A stretch of DNA of 64,000 bases from positions 1 through 64,000 of the forward strand of contig NZ_MLBG01000013.1 of the NCBI RefSeq assembly GCF_001936595.1, written 5' to 3'. The position numbers and the translations under genes were made by a program. This document shows, one piece after another, positions 47,091 to 57,260 of this stretch. Source of the stretch: Desulfovibrio sp. DV. Lineage in GTDB: Bacteria; Desulfobacterota; Desulfovibrionia; Desulfovibrionales; Desulfovibrionaceae. Each line of letters opens with the position of its first letter. The first letter of the stretch is position 1. The notes beneath the pieces were generated by a model. It was given only the letters and a program-made list of their open reading frames with translations. It ran no database searches and was not told the DNA's origin.

Positions 47091-49127
47091 ATGTTGATGC
47101 AGGAGTCTTACAGGACAGGGAATGGATTGGTTGGCCGTTTGCCAATCACAATTACGATGCTGTACGCCGTATTTGGGCTGTTGTGGATCTTTTTTTCTGA
47201 TCGTCTCGTTGATATTTTTTTTCGCAGTGATACAGATCTTCTCTTGCAGGCATCATCTGTCAAAGGATTTTTCTTTATAGGCATCACATCGCTGTTGCTC
47301 TATATGATTCTTAAGCGATATGCCGCCGTGATAGGCTTTAAGGAAATGGAATTGCGGCAGAGCGAGGAACGCTACAGGTTGGTGGTGGAATTCGCTCCGG
47401 ATGCAATTTTTATACACGACGGAATCCGTTTCGTTTACGCCAATACCGAAGCGGTTAAATTGTTCGGGGCACAGTCCCCGGACGCCCTCGTCGGGCGTGA
47501 TGTCCTCGATTTTGTTCCTGAGGATTGCCGACCTTCCGTGGCCGAGCGCATCCGGCAAAATATCGTTCACAATCTCCCGGTCCAACTGCGGGAACAGGTG
47601 TATTTGCGGTTGGATGGAGGGAAAATCGAGGTGGAAGTCTCGGCAGTCCCGTTTCTGCTCAACGGTTCTCCCGGTGCGTTGGCCTTTTTGCGCGACGTCG
47701 GCCCGCGCAAGGCCGCCGAGCGCAAGTTGCGGGAAAGCGAGACCAAATACCGCCTGCTTGCCGACAACGCCTCTGATCTCATCTCCCTTTTCGACGTCGA
47801 ACAACGCCTGACGTACATGAGCCCTTCGGTTACGCGGTTGCTTGGGTTTTCCGTTGCCCAGGCTCTGTCCCGCTCCATTGATGAGACCTTGACTCCGGAG
47901 TCTGCCTCCCGGCTATTGCAGGCTTTGCAAGACATTAACGAATCCGGCCCGATTGACCGTAATTTCCTGCACACCATAGAACTGGAGATGTATTGCAAGG
48001 ACGGCTCCACCGTGTGGGTTGAGTCCATGATGCGCGGCCTGTTCGATTCTACCGGTCAATTCCGGGGCTATATAAGCGTTTCTCGCGATATCAGCGAACG
48101 GCGGCGGGCCGAGGAAGAGCTGCGGCTCTCCCGTCAGTTCAATATGTTGATCCTTGAGGCCATTCCCGACCCGGTGTTCGTCAAGGACAGCTCCCATCGC
48201 TTTGTCCTTGTCAACGATGCACTGTGCGCCATGCTCGGCCAACCAGCCGACGCCATCATCGGCAAGCGCGACGAGGACTTCGTGCCCCGCGAGGAGGCGG
48301 CCGTTTTCGTTGAACGCGACAGCCTGGTCCTTGAAACCGGACAGGCCGATTTGTTTGAGGAATGTCTGACGGACGCCCAGGGGCAGGTGCGTACCCTGGT
48401 GACCCGCAAAGGGCTTTTTATCGATCCCAGAGGCAGCCGCTATATTGTCGGCGTCATCCGGGATGTGTCTGAGGACAAAGCCAAGGAACGACAGTTGCGC
48501 GACTCGCTCCTGGAAAAGGAAGTATTGCTCAAGGAAGTCCATCACCGGGTCAAAAACAATCTGCAGATTATCTCCAGTCTGCTTTTCCTGCAAAAAGATG
48601 CCATCAGCGATCCCGGCGTCCAGGACATTTTCGAGGAAAGCCGCAACCGGATCGCCTCCATGGCACTCATTCACGAGGAACTCTATCGCTCGGGCGATCT
48701 GGCCCGAGTGGACCTCAAGGAATATGTGGAGCGACTGGCCCCGAAAGTGGTGCAATCGCTTCGCGGCTACAAGAGCATCGGATTCAGCCTCAATCTGGCC
48801 CAGTGCCGGGTGAGCGTAGACAAGGCCATTCCCTTTGGCCTGATCATAAACGAGCTTTTGACCAACGCCGTCAAGCATGGTCTGGCCGACCGCGATGCCG
48901 GCAACATCCGGGTGACCATGGTCTGGGAAGAGGCCACGATCCGGGTTGTGGTGGAGGATGACGGGGCCGGATTGCCTGAGGGGTTTCATCCCGACGCGGT
49001 CAAGACGCTTGGGATGCAACTGGTGGTGCAGCTGACCCGGCAGTTACGGGGTTCGCTGACCTTTGGCAGCGGTGCGCAGGGGTCTGTCTTCCGCCTGAGT
49101 TTCCCCAAGGATGATCCGGCCGACTGA
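47091..49127 (+). CDS. Membrane PAS-domain sensor histidine kinase (HisKA_2 family)
   Basis: A 678-aa kinase. There are two hydrophobic segments at about 17-36 and 58-78, then three PAS domains (about 90-205, 215-340, 345-460), an HisKA_2 dimerisation segment with KEVHHRVKNNLQ (His484/485) and an HATPase_c domain with NELLTNAVKHG and DDGAGLPEG. No partner regulator is adjacent. The 5' 250 bp is poorer in GC than the rest. The signal is unknown. ATG 47091 is used. Confidence 0.9.
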   Translation: MLMQESYRTGNGLVGRLPITITMLYAVFGLLWIFFSDRLVDIFFRSDTDLLLQASSVKGFFFIGITSLLLYMILKRYAAVIGFKEMELRQSEERYRLVVEFAPDAIFIHDGIRFVYANTEAVKLFGAQSPDALVGRDVLDFVPEDCRPSVAERIRQNIVHNLPVQLREQVYLRLDGGKIEVEVSAVPFLLNGSPGALAFLRDVGPRKAAERKLRESETKYRLLADNASDLISLFDVEQRLTYMSPSVTRLLGFSVAQALSRSIDETLTPESASRLLQALQDINESGPIDRNFLHTIELEMYCKDGSTVWVESMMRGLFDSTGQFRGYISVSRDISERRRAEEELRLSRQFNMLILEAIPDPVFVKDSSHRFVLVNDALCAMLGQPADAIIGKRDEDFVPREEAAVFVERDSLVLETGQADLFEECLTDAQGQVRTLVTRKGLFIDPRGSRYIVGVIRDVSEDKAKERQLRDSLLEKEVLLKEVHHRVKNNLQIISSLLFLQKDAISDPGVQDIFEESRNRIASMALIHEELYRSGDLARVDLKEYVERLAPKVVQSLRGYKSIGFSLNLAQCRVSVDKAIPFGLIINELLTNAVKHGLADRDAGNIRVTMVWEEATIRVVVEDDGAGLPEGFHPDAVKTLGMQLVVQLTRQLRGSLTFGSGAQGSVFRLSFPKDDPAD

Positions 49128-49131
49128 CGGC

Positions 49132-50793
49132 TTATTTCCCCACGATTCCGACCTCGGCCAGTTCCAGGGCTTTGCAGCGCAGATCATGGGCCAGGGCGTC
49201 GCGCTGGAGCTTGGCCATGGCATCATAGTGTCCGTCGTGTCTGGCCACGAGCTTGTGCCAGTTGGCCTGCCCCCCGGCCAGTTGCTCCGGCCGCACAGGG
49301 GCCAGGGCTGGTGCTGGCCGGCGGTGGGCGACAGTGAGATGGCCCTGGTAGACGGGCGGGGTCCCGGCCAGAAACAGGCGCAGGTCGTGGTCCACGTCGT
49401 CGTACTGGGACGGGCTGTAGCGGATGTCGAAGCCGCCGGCCCCAAGCAGCCGGCCGCGGCGAAAAAGATGACAGCAGCCCATGACCGTCAGGCACGGCCG
49501 CAGATGGGCAAATCCCCCGTAATCAAAGCCCTGGGCGTGCAGGTCGGACAGAAACGGTCCGTCGTGGCCCCTTGGGGGGCCGGGCAGCAACAGGCCGTCA
49601 ATGCCCTGGGCAATGGCCGGATTGCGGGCATCGGCCACATGGCAGCCCCAGACCCCGGCTCCGGGGTAGGCTTCAGCTGCCGCGGCCAGCCGGCCAAGCC
49701 AGTCCCCTGGCAGATCCACATCATCATCCAGATAGGCCACATACTCGGCCCGGCTGACGCGGGCATCGGCTGCCAGCCAGTTGCGGGCGGCTGGCGCGCC
49801 GATATTGACCGGCAGCCGGATGCCGGTCAGCCGGTCCTGGCCGACGCGACCGGTCCAGGTCGCAACCACCTCCGGGGTGGCATCCGTGGAGGCGTTGTCC
49901 AGGAGGTAGACGCGGCCTGGACCGGCGCTGGTGGTCAGATCGGAGGCAAAAAGGCTTTCCAGGGTGCGGTCGAGGTCGTCGGCCTTGTTATAGGTGTAAA
50001 GGGCCACACTGAGGCTTCCGGGCAGGAGCGAGCGGGCCTGGCCCCGGCCGGAAACCAGATCGGCCAGGGCCAGCATGGCCGAGACATGTTCAGGCGTGGC
50101 CAGCACCAGGGCGGCGAGATGGTCCCTGGCGGCCGGAGCATCCCCGGCAGCCAGGGCGGCCAGTCCCTGGCGGAAGAGACCGCCGGGCCAGGGAGCTTTC
50201 GCCTGGAGTGCGGCATAGTGCCCCATGGCCTGGGCCGGCCGGGCGTCAAGCAGGGCCAGATCACCGGCGATTTTATGGCCCAAGGGGACCAGATCGCCGG
50301 TCAGAACCCGGTCGGCCAGGATTGCGGCCTGGTCGAAATCCCGCTGCAGCACTGCCCGGCGAAGGGCTATATGGAGCCAGAAAAGGGCATGGCGGTCGTT
50401 TCGGATTTCGTTTTCCAGGTAGCTGTCAAGGCGGTCGGCAGTGTCGCCCAGAAGCAGGCGCTGGTAGTAGGCCGTATTGTCCGGCACGGTGAAACGGCTG
50501 GCCAGGGCAGTGACGAGGGCGGCAAAGGCCGGCGCAATAGACCCCGTCGGAAGGGTTGGCAACACCACGGCCAGGGCCTTGGCCGTTGGGCCATAGAGCG
50601 GGTCTTCCTCCAGGGCGGCTACCAGGAGACGGGCCTGACGACGCTGCCACAGGGCGGATACGGACGGGATGGCGGCTTTGTCCCCGGCCAGGGCGGCGGC
50701 GCGCAGCAAATGATCGCGGCCGACCGTGCCGGCCAGCAAGAGATCCATCAAAGGCAACGGGAACTCCGGGTCGTCAAGCCAGGATGCAGTCAC
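49132..50793 (-). CDS. Glycosyltransferase family 2 protein with helical N-terminal region
   Basis: A 553-aa protein. The first ~270 residues are helical and repeat-like, with Ala/Leu-rich TPR-like spacing. A GT-A domain starts at SLSVALYTYNKADDLDRTL and has YLDDDVDLPG as the DxD metal site. GTG 50793 is chosen behind AAGGAGAG; the frame is open to 51063 but overlaps the upstream gene. It overlaps the preceding glycosyltransferase by 4 nt (GTGA), so the two are coupled. They probably act on one surface or flagellar glycan, but the acceptor is unknown. Confidence 0.82.
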   Translation of the reverse strand: MTASWLDDPEFPLPLMDLLLAGTVGRDHLLRAAALAGDKAAIPSVSALWQRRQARLLVAALEEDPLYGPTAKALAVVLPTLPTGSIAPAFAALVTALASRFTVPDNTAYYQRLLLGDTADRLDSYLENEIRNDRHALFWLHIALRRAVLQRDFDQAAILADRVLTGDLVPLGHKIAGDLALLDARPAQAMGHYAALQAKAPWPGGLFRQGLAALAAGDAPAARDHLAALVLATPEHVSAMLALADLVSGRGQARSLLPGSLSVALYTYNKADDLDRTLESLFASDLTTSAGPGRVYLLDNASTDATPEVVATWTGRVGQDRLTGIRLPVNIGAPAARNWLAADARVSRAEYVAYLDDDVDLPGDWLGRLAAAAEAYPGAGVWGCHVADARNPAIAQGIDGLLLPGPPRGHDGPFLSDLHAQGFDYGGFAHLRPCLTVMGCCHLFRRGRLLGAGGFDIRYSPSQYDDVDHDLRLFLAGTPPVYQGHLTVAHRRPAPALAPVRPEQLAGGQANWHKLVARHDGHYDAMAKLQRDALAHDLRCKALELAEVGIVGK

Positions 50794-51830
50794 GGCGTCT
50801 CTCCTTGGGCGGCAAAGTGCCAGGCATCGAGATAGGCGGCCGCCTGATTGCTCAGGCGATGGGAACTGTTGAGGGCCTCCCGGGCGTTTTGGGCCACACG
50901 ACGGCGCAACCCGGCGTCCCGGGTCAGGCGCAGGACCGCCTCGGCCCAGGCTTCGGGGTGAGGGCCAACGAGCAGGCCGGTCAAGCCGTCCTCCACTACC
51001 GTCTGATAGGGTGGCAGGTCGGCGTAGATGCCGGCTGCGCCGATGGCTGCATATTCCTGCCATTTGACCGCACTCTTGGCCCGGTTAAAAACCGTATCAG
51101 CCAGGGGGGCCAACCCGATGGACAGGCCCAGGCGCGGCAATTTCGCAGCATAGGCGGCATAGTCCGGGGCAAAGGGCAGGCGCGTTGCTCCGGGAAAGCT
51201 GCCTGGGCTTGGCAGGCAGCCGTAAAACACGAAGCGGCCGGCGAAATCGGGTCTGTGGCAAAGTTGGGCAAGCGCCGGTTCCAGGGGGGCCAGATCCGGA
51301 GCATGGGACGGTGTGGCAGCAAGTCCGATGGCGGCCACAGCCCGGTTTGGCGGCACAGTCGGCCGCCACAGGCTATCCGGGAGGAAATTGGGCACCACGC
51401 GCACCCGGTCGGCAAAACGGCTGAAAACATCGGCCAGGACCGGCGTGCTGACGGTTACGAGGCTGGCCCGTCCGGCCGTATCGATGATGCTGGGCGTTAT
51501 GGCGGCCATGCTGGCGAAAAACGGATGGTCCGACGGGATAGCGGTAAAATCGTCGTCCGTATCGTAAACCACGGGCTTGCCGCTGGCAAAGATGGCCTCA
51601 AGGATGGGGGCGGTCTGCGGCCCGGGGAAAAAACGCTGGATCAGGATGAGGTCGGCCGGTTCCAGGACGTCCGTGGTGACGCTATGGCCAGGGCCGTTGG
51701 GTATGGCTCCGGGCAGGAGACGCACGGCCCGGCCCAGGACGCGGGCCGGTTCGAACACCCGAAGCCGGGGGCAGGCAGCGGCCGGATCGTCGAAGCCGTA
51801 ATAGGCGATGGTCAGCGGCGTGACGGGCAT
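50790..51830 (-). CDS. Glycosyltransferase, family 1/GT-B-like
   Basis: A 346-aa protein. The C-terminal half has the GT-B sugar-nucleotide site pattern (RLGLSIGLAPLADTVFNRAKSAVKWQEYAA, then GAAGIYADLPPYQTVVEDG), as in GT1/CgeB-like enzymes. No signal peptide is present. The ribosome site is weak. It is coupled to the following GT2 gene. A strong hairpin separates it from the upstream chemoreceptor gene. Confidence 0.8.
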   Translation of the reverse strand: MPVTPLTIAYYGFDDPAAACPRLRVFEPARVLGRAVRLLPGAIPNGPGHSVTTDVLEPADLILIQRFFPGPQTAPILEAIFASGKPVVYDTDDDFTAIPSDHPFFASMAAITPSIIDTAGRASLVTVSTPVLADVFSRFADRVRVVPNFLPDSLWRPTVPPNRAVAAIGLAATPSHAPDLAPLEPALAQLCHRPDFAGRFVFYGCLPSPGSFPGATRLPFAPDYAAYAAKLPRLGLSIGLAPLADTVFNRAKSAVKWQEYAAIGAAGIYADLPPYQTVVEDGLTGLLVGPHPEAWAEAVLRLTRDAGLRRRVAQNAREALNSSHRLSNQAAAYLDAWHFAAQGETP

Positions 51831-51841
51831 GGGCGGCTGGG

Positions 51842-51872
51842 GGCGCGCGCCTTCCGGCAGAAGGCGCGCGCC
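51842..51872 (-). other. Strong hairpin between the chemoreceptor and the glycosyltransferase genes
   Basis: GGCGCGCGCCTT/AAGGCGCGCGCC, a perfect 12-bp stem with a 7-nt loop. It starts 12 nt after the chemoreceptor stop and ends 12 nt before the next ATG. No T-run follows, so it may attenuate or stabilise and not fully terminate. Confidence 0.6.
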
Positions 51873-51883
51873 GCATGGGCCGG

Positions 51884-54013
51884 TTAGGCCCCGAGGGCCT
51901 TGGGCCGACGGGTTGAGCCACGGAAGACGATTTCGGCCCGGGCCGTGGTCGGGTCGCTGTAGGACACGGTAATCTCGACGGGCTCCTTGAAGAATTCGGC
52001 TGCTCCCCGCAAAATGCCTTCGTAGTATTCAGGATAGGCCCGTTTGGAATGGTAGGTCATGATCAGGCGGTCGCCCTTGTCTTCATAGGTGAAACGCGGG
52101 GGCAACAGGCCAGGCATGTCCTTGGTCAGCCGGGCGTGGGTATCGTTCATGGTCAGGAAGAAATCCTTGAGAGTGTCGCCTTTGAAATAGCGCGGATAGT
52201 GGTGGTGGAAGCCCTTGATGGTCGAGCGGCCCAGGGCCAGGAACACATCCTTGACGCTTTTGCCGGTCTTGGCCGACACGAAGTCCGCCATCTGGCGCAA
52301 AACCTGATCGGGATAGTTCTGGGTGGGCAGGAAGGTGGGGTGCCCCATGTCTTCCTGCAGGGCGTCGTAGACCGCGTTGCCGTACTGGGTCTTGATGAAA
52401 TCCTGCATGAGTTTGGGCAGGATGCCTTTCATATTGCTGGTGGATTCACGCAGCCTGAGATCGTTGGCCTGGCGTTGGGCAAAGGTTCCGGCCAGGGTGA
52501 GCAGGGAATTGGCCAACTCGGCCAGTTCGCGGGTCGCCTGGGCGGTCTGCCCCGCGCCCTCGTCTGCTTCCGCTGCCACGCGGGCGATCACTTCGACATT
52601 GTGGTTGATCTCTTCAGCCGCAGCGGATTGCTGTTCCGCGGCAGTGGCAATCTGGCTCACCTGGCTGTTGACCTCGCGGATGCGGGCCATGATGCGCTCC
52701 AGGGATTCCCCGGCCTTGTGCGTGGCATCGGTGCTGGTGGCCACCCGGGTTTCGGTTTCCTGCATGGAGGCCACGGCGTGGCGGGAACCGTCCTGGATCT
52801 CGTGAATGGATTTTTCCACTTCCTTGGTGGCGGTCATGGTCTTTTCGGCCAGTTTTCGCACCTCGTCGGCCACCACGGCAAATCCGCGCCCGGCATCGCC
52901 GGCCCGGGCAGCCTCGATGGCGGCATTCAAGGCGAGGAGATTGGTCTGGTCGGCGATGTCGTTGATGACGCTGATGATGCGGCCGATCTCGGCCGCCTGG
53001 CTGTCGAGGGACGTCAGCACCTGCCCGAGTTTGCCGGCGGACTCGGCCACGGCCTTGATGCCGGCGATGGCCTCTCGGACCTCCACAGCGCCTGTTTCAG
53101 CCGCCGTGTTGGCCCCGGCTGCGGCATCGGAGGTCCGGGCGGCATTTTTGGCCACTTCCATGACTGTCGCCGTCATTTCTTCCATGGCTGTCGCCACGGC
53201 GTCGGCCTGCCCTTTTTGCTGCTGGGCGCCGCGAGCCTGCTCGTCGGAGGAGGCCGAGAGCTCTTCCGATGCCGAGGCCACGCGTTGGGACAGTTCATTG
53301 ATGTCGCCACCGAGGTTTTGCAGTTCGCTTTGCGTCTTTTCCAGCTCTTGCTGCTGGGCGCGCAATTGGGATTGGTCGGTGATGGTGCATACCGCGCCGA
53401 GCAGGTCTTTGCGGAAACCATGAAAGCAACTGGCTGTGAAGTGACAGGAAACTATTCGACCATCCCACAGGGTGAGATCGCGTTCGGCCTGAATGGTACT
53501 GCCGTCCCGGAGAGCTTGTTCGGTGATGGAGACACCGTTTTTGTTATAGGCCGCCTGGCTTATGGTCTTACCGATAAGTTCAGGCTGGGGCTTGCGAAGC
53601 AAATCAGCCATAGATTGGCTGCAATGGGTGATGATCCCGTCTTTGTTGGTAATAATAAACGGGGTTCCCACCGCAAGGACGGCGGCACGGTAATACTCAC
53701 GCCGCAACATATTGAATTCAAAAGCTTGTGAAGCCTCTTGTCCCAAAGGACCGAGATCTTTCCAGGAGGAGACTTCATCCAAGTAAAAGGTTCTTTGATC
53801 GCTGTTGATTTTCTGAAATCCATGGAAAAGCTTTTCGATTGGCGCATTGATGCGATTGGCGACAATCCAGGCGGCAATGCATCCAAGAATTGTGATGGCT
53901 ACAGCTATATACAGATTTGAAAAAAAAGTCGAAGCAGCAACAGAAAGACTGAGAATGATTCCCAGCCAGAGCACAAGAGTGCCGGGCAAGGGGGGGGTGG
54001 TGCGGTCGTTCAT
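51884..54013 (-). CDS. Methyl-accepting chemotaxis protein with C-terminal H-NOX (heme NO/O2-binding) domain
   Basis: A 709-aa chemoreceptor. Two membrane helices lie at about 12-50, a PAS-like domain at about 105-215, the methyl-accepting signalling hairpin in the middle ([37 protein letters not shown]), and a C-terminal H-NOX domain from about residue 528. The H-NOX hallmarks are present: a proximal His in [10 protein letters not shown] (about His626) and YxSxR in TYHSKR (about 654-658). The domain should bind heme and sense NO or O2. Most known H-NOX receptors put the domain first; here it is last, behind the signalling hairpin. No adjacent che genes are present. Confidence 0.88.
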   Translation of the reverse strand: MNDRTTPPLPGTLVLWLGIILSLSVAASTFFSNLYIAVAITILGCIAAWIVANRINAPIEKLFHGFQKINSDQRTFYLDEVSSWKDLGPLGQEASQAFEFNMLRREYYRAAVLAVGTPFIITNKDGIITHCSQSMADLLRKPQPELIGKTISQAAYNKNGVSITEQALRDGSTIQAERDLTLWDGRIVSCHFTASCFHGFRKDLLGAVCTITDQSQLRAQQQELEKTQSELQNLGGDINELSQRVASASEELSASSDEQARGAQQQKGQADAVATAMEEMTATVMEVAKNAARTSDAAAGANTAAETGAVEVREAIAGIKAVAESAGKLGQVLTSLDSQAAEIGRIISVINDIADQTNLLALNAAIEAARAGDAGRGFAVVADEVRKLAEKTMTATKEVEKSIHEIQDGSRHAVASMQETETRVATSTDATHKAGESLERIMARIREVNSQVSQIATAAEQQSAAAEEINHNVEVIARVAAEADEGAGQTAQATRELAELANSLLTLAGTFAQRQANDLRLRESTSNMKGILPKLMQDFIKTQYGNAVYDALQEDMGHPTFLPTQNYPDQVLRQMADFVSAKTGKSVKDVFLALGRSTIKGFHHHYPRYFKGDTLKDFFLTMNDTHARLTKDMPGLLPPRFTYEDKGDRLIMTYHSKRAYPEYYEGILRGAAEFFKEPVEITVSYSDPTTARAEIVFRGSTRRPKALGA

Positions 54014-54120
54014 GACTACTCCTGAACGAAAGTTTTGCTAATCCAAAACTATTCCAAGTGAAACGTCAATCACGCTGCGGAGTATTATGCGAAAAAGTGC
54101 TTGTCCCCGGAGCCTTGCCA

Positions 54121-55833
54121 TCAGGGGCGAGCTGTCGGCCCCGGGAGGACGGCCGGAACACGGCCGGTAAAGCGGAAAGGCGTAAACAGGCTGCTCCCCA
54201 GGGCCTCCAGGCTGGCCGGCGCTTCGCCATAGGTGGCGATGCGCAGTGCCGTCTGGGGCACAAGCGCCAGATCATAGGGCGATTGGGCGGCAACCAGCAC
54301 GACAGGGGGGCCGGACAGATCGCCCAGGGCCTTGGCCAGCCGGACCTGGCCGCTCTGGCGGCGGGCGTCCGTGACGAGCAGCACCACGGCCTTGGCCTGG
54401 CGCGCCGCGTCAAGTGTGTCATCGATGGTTTGCGCGTCCGGATCGGACGGCAAAAAGCGTGTCTGGGGGCCAGACCAGAGCGCAATGGCGGCTTCAGCTT
54501 CGGCGTCGATGACCTCGCGGCCAAGGCGGGGGCGTATGACCAGGGTCGAGGCATCGGCCGGCAGCGGCAGGGTGGGATGGGGCGCACCAAAAGCGGTCAG
54601 GCTTCGGGCGGCAATGCGCCGGGCCAGGGAGGCGTCTGCTTCCCGGCCAACCCGGTTCGCGGCATCGGCAGCGGGCGTTGCCAGGGAAGCGGCCTCAAGC
54701 AGGCCGTAGCGTTCCTTCAGCCGCAGCACCCGCGTCACGGCGGCATTGAGTCGGGCGGCCGGGACACGGCCGGAATGGACGGCGGCAACCACCGCGTCCA
54801 TGGCCTCCTGGCGCTGTTCGGCCGGGCGGCCGGCATCCGCACCGATAAGCAGCACGTCGGCCCCGGCGCAAAGGGCCATGACGGCAGCCTCGGCCGTGCC
54901 ATAGGTATCGGCCACAGCCCCCATCCCCAGGGAGTCGGTGAAAATGACCCCGTCAAAGCCCATGCGTCCCCGCAAGACGCCTTCCAGTGCCCGGCGCGAC
55001 AAGGTGGCCGGCAGCGGCGGTTCGCTGCGGTCCAGGGCCGGGGCCACGACATGGGCGGTCATGACGGCCGGGGCATTGGCGGCAAATGCGGCGCGAAAGG
55101 GCGGGAAATCCACCCGGTCAAGGGTTGCGGCGTCATGGTCCACCCGGGGCAGCCCCACGTGGGAATCCACCGACGTGTCGCCGTGGCCGGGGAAATGCTT
55201 GGGGGTGCAGATGACGCCGGCGCTGACGTAGCCGGCCGTGGCCGCTGCCGAATACCGGGCCACGTCGGATGGGGACGAACCAAAGGATCGGATACCGATG
55301 ACCGGGTTTTCGGGGTTGACGTTGACGTCGGCCACCGGGGCGAAATCGGTATTGATGCCGACAACGCGCAGTTCCCGGGCTGTGGCGGCAGCGGCCTGGC
55401 GCACCAAGTCGGACCGATCGGTGGCTGCCTGGGCCATCTGGCTCGGGAAGAGGGTGAACCCCCGGCGCAAACGGGCAACCGGTGCGCCTTCCTGGTCCAC
55501 GCCAATCAGCAGGCCGATCCCCTGGCTTGAGGCTGCGGCCCGGGCCTGCAGTCCGGCCGTCAGTTCGGCCACCTGGTCTGGCGACTCGATATTGCCCGGA
55601 GCGCTATAGAGAATGATCCCGCCGAGATGGCGGTCGCGGATCAGACCGGCGATGTCTTCGGAAACAGTCGGACCTTGAAACCACAGCATGAACACCTGGC
55701 CGACTTTTTCCTCAACGCTCATGGCCGCCAGAAGTTTTGTGACCCTGGAGGCCGCCTGGGCCGGGTTGGAACCCAGGCTGCCAAGGAGCAGGGCGGCAGC
55801 CACAACGGCAATGCGGCAAACGGGGCGGATCAT
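54121..55833 (-). CDS. Exported glycoside hydrolase family 3 (beta-N-acetylhexosaminidase type)
   Basis: A 570-aa protein with a signal peptide (about 1-27, ending AQA). The NagZ-like TIM barrel has CTPKHFPGHGDTSVDSHVG (catalytic His loop) and the nucleophile Asp in IFTDSLGMG. A second C-terminal domain of about 200 residues follows. In most bacteria NagZ is cytosolic and single-domain; the signal peptide and extra domain point to a periplasmic enzyme acting on muropeptides or other beta-GlcNAc glycans. ATG 55833 follows AGGAG at 6 nt. Confidence 0.87.
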   Translation of the reverse strand: MIRPVCRIAVVAAALLLGSLGSNPAQAASRVTKLLAAMSVEEKVGQVFMLWFQGPTVSEDIAGLIRDRHLGGIILYSAPGNIESPDQVAELTAGLQARAAASSQGIGLLIGVDQEGAPVARLRRGFTLFPSQMAQAATDRSDLVRQAAAATARELRVVGINTDFAPVADVNVNPENPVIGIRSFGSSPSDVARYSAAATAGYVSAGVICTPKHFPGHGDTSVDSHVGLPRVDHDAATLDRVDFPPFRAAFAANAPAVMTAHVVAPALDRSEPPLPATLSRRALEGVLRGRMGFDGVIFTDSLGMGAVADTYGTAEAAVMALCAGADVLLIGADAGRPAEQRQEAMDAVVAAVHSGRVPAARLNAAVTRVLRLKERYGLLEAASLATPAADAANRVGREADASLARRIAARSLTAFGAPHPTLPLPADASTLVIRPRLGREVIDAEAEAAIALWSGPQTRFLPSDPDAQTIDDTLDAARQAKAVVLLVTDARRQSGQVRLAKALGDLSGPPVVLVAAQSPYDLALVPQTALRIATYGEAPASLEALGSSLFTPFRFTGRVPAVLPGPTARP

Positions 55834-55913
55834 GGCGGCTCCTGTATGCGGTCGCTTCAAAGATGCTGTTTTGGCCCGTCGCCCGTCTTCGGGGCAGGCC
55901 GGTGCTGGCCTGT

Positions 55914-57129
55914 TTACGGGGAGGGAATGTCGTTTCGTTTGTCCACATACATGGCCGCGTCGGCCGCGCGCACCAGATCGTCAATATCCTGTCCGGGCGT
56001 GAAAAGGGCCAGACCGACGGAAACGGAGAGTCCGGGGACGCCGGACAGGTTGCGGTCGCCGGCCACTTCGGCCACGCAATGCCGGATGCGTTCGGCCATG
56101 ACCGCCCCTTCGGCATCCCCGGCATCGGGCATGAGCACCACGAATTCATCGCCGCCAAGCCGGGCCAGCAGATCGTAGGTGCGCACCCGTCCGGCCATGG
56201 CCCGGGCCACGTCGCGCAACACCGCATCGCCGGTCTCGTGGCCAAAGGTGTCGTTGACGGCCTTGAAGCGGTCAAGGTCGCAAAAAAGCATCGCCACGGG
56301 AGAGCCCCGGCGTTCGGCCAGATGCAACAGCGGCGGCCCGTGGCGGCGGAGATAGGCCCGGTTGGGAATGCCGGTCAGTTCGTCGGATTCACGCTGCCGG
56401 GTCAGCTCTTCGTGAATCTTGACGTGGAGCAGATCCCCGGCCAAGACCTCACAGAAATGCTCCAGGAAATCCGTGCCTTTCTCGGCACAGTACCGGCCTG
56501 CATCGGTGTCGGCCATGGCCAGGACGCCGATGCGCCGCTTGGGCTGGTATTTATCGGCCAGGGGGGCGATAAAGCATGAGCCCTCGCGCAGTTGCGGCTG
56601 TGCGGCCAGGACGGCCGGATTGGAAAAAAAAGTCGGGCCGGGGCAGGGCGGCAATGGGGCCGACATAGACCCGACGGGCCGGGTCGGCCCGGGGCAGGGC
56701 GTTGATGGCTGCTGTGAGCGACTTGGCGGCGGGACAGGGAAAGCCCTCTGGCACGAATGCGGCAAAGAGTTCCCGGGAGAGCAGGCAGGTGAGGGTGGTA
56801 ACGCCCATGGCCCGGGACAGTTCGGCCAGCATGTCCGGCAACTCATCCATGCGGCGAAGGCGTCGGGACAGGGTCAGGGCCGAACGGAACGTGGCAAAGG
56901 CCTGGTCGTTGCCACGGAAGATGTCCTGCAGGCGCTTGAGTTGTCCGCCCAGACGACGGGCGTGTTCACGCAGCCTGACCGTCTCGTCGGCCTGGGCGCT
57001 GTTGCGGGCGGCCTCGTCAGCCATGGCAGCCACCAGCATCCGAAATTCCGCCTGGCGGCCTTCCGGGAGGAACCGCTCCAATTCCAGTGCCTTGGCGGTG
57101 AGTTCGGTATCTTCGAAAGAGTTGCTCAT
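55914..57129 (-). CDS. GGDEF diguanylate cyclase with N-terminal DUF484/GAF-like region, frame broken at a T8 run
   Basis: The 5' part, from ATG 57129, gives about 170 residues of helical, GAF-like sequence (MSNSFEDTELTAKALELE..). The second part, in another frame from about 56620, continues SNPAVLAAQPQLREGSCFIAPLAD and contains a GGDEF domain with LARLGGDEF. The two frames meet at eight T on the minus strand (56624-56631). Removing one T restores a 404-aa protein of the domain order GAF-like plus GGDEF. The product would make c-di-GMP. It is either a sequencing error, slippage or inactivation. No other sign of decay is seen. Confidence 0.7.
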
Positions 57130-57260
57130 GTGGGTGTCGAGGCGGCCGGGCCGGCTGCGATGTTCCGCTTCCCTGGTAGCACCTTAACGTCAGGGCAACA
57201 AGCCGGCTTGGGATATCCTGAAATATTGCCAAGGACCTATGGGCCTGTCATGGAGCTTGT

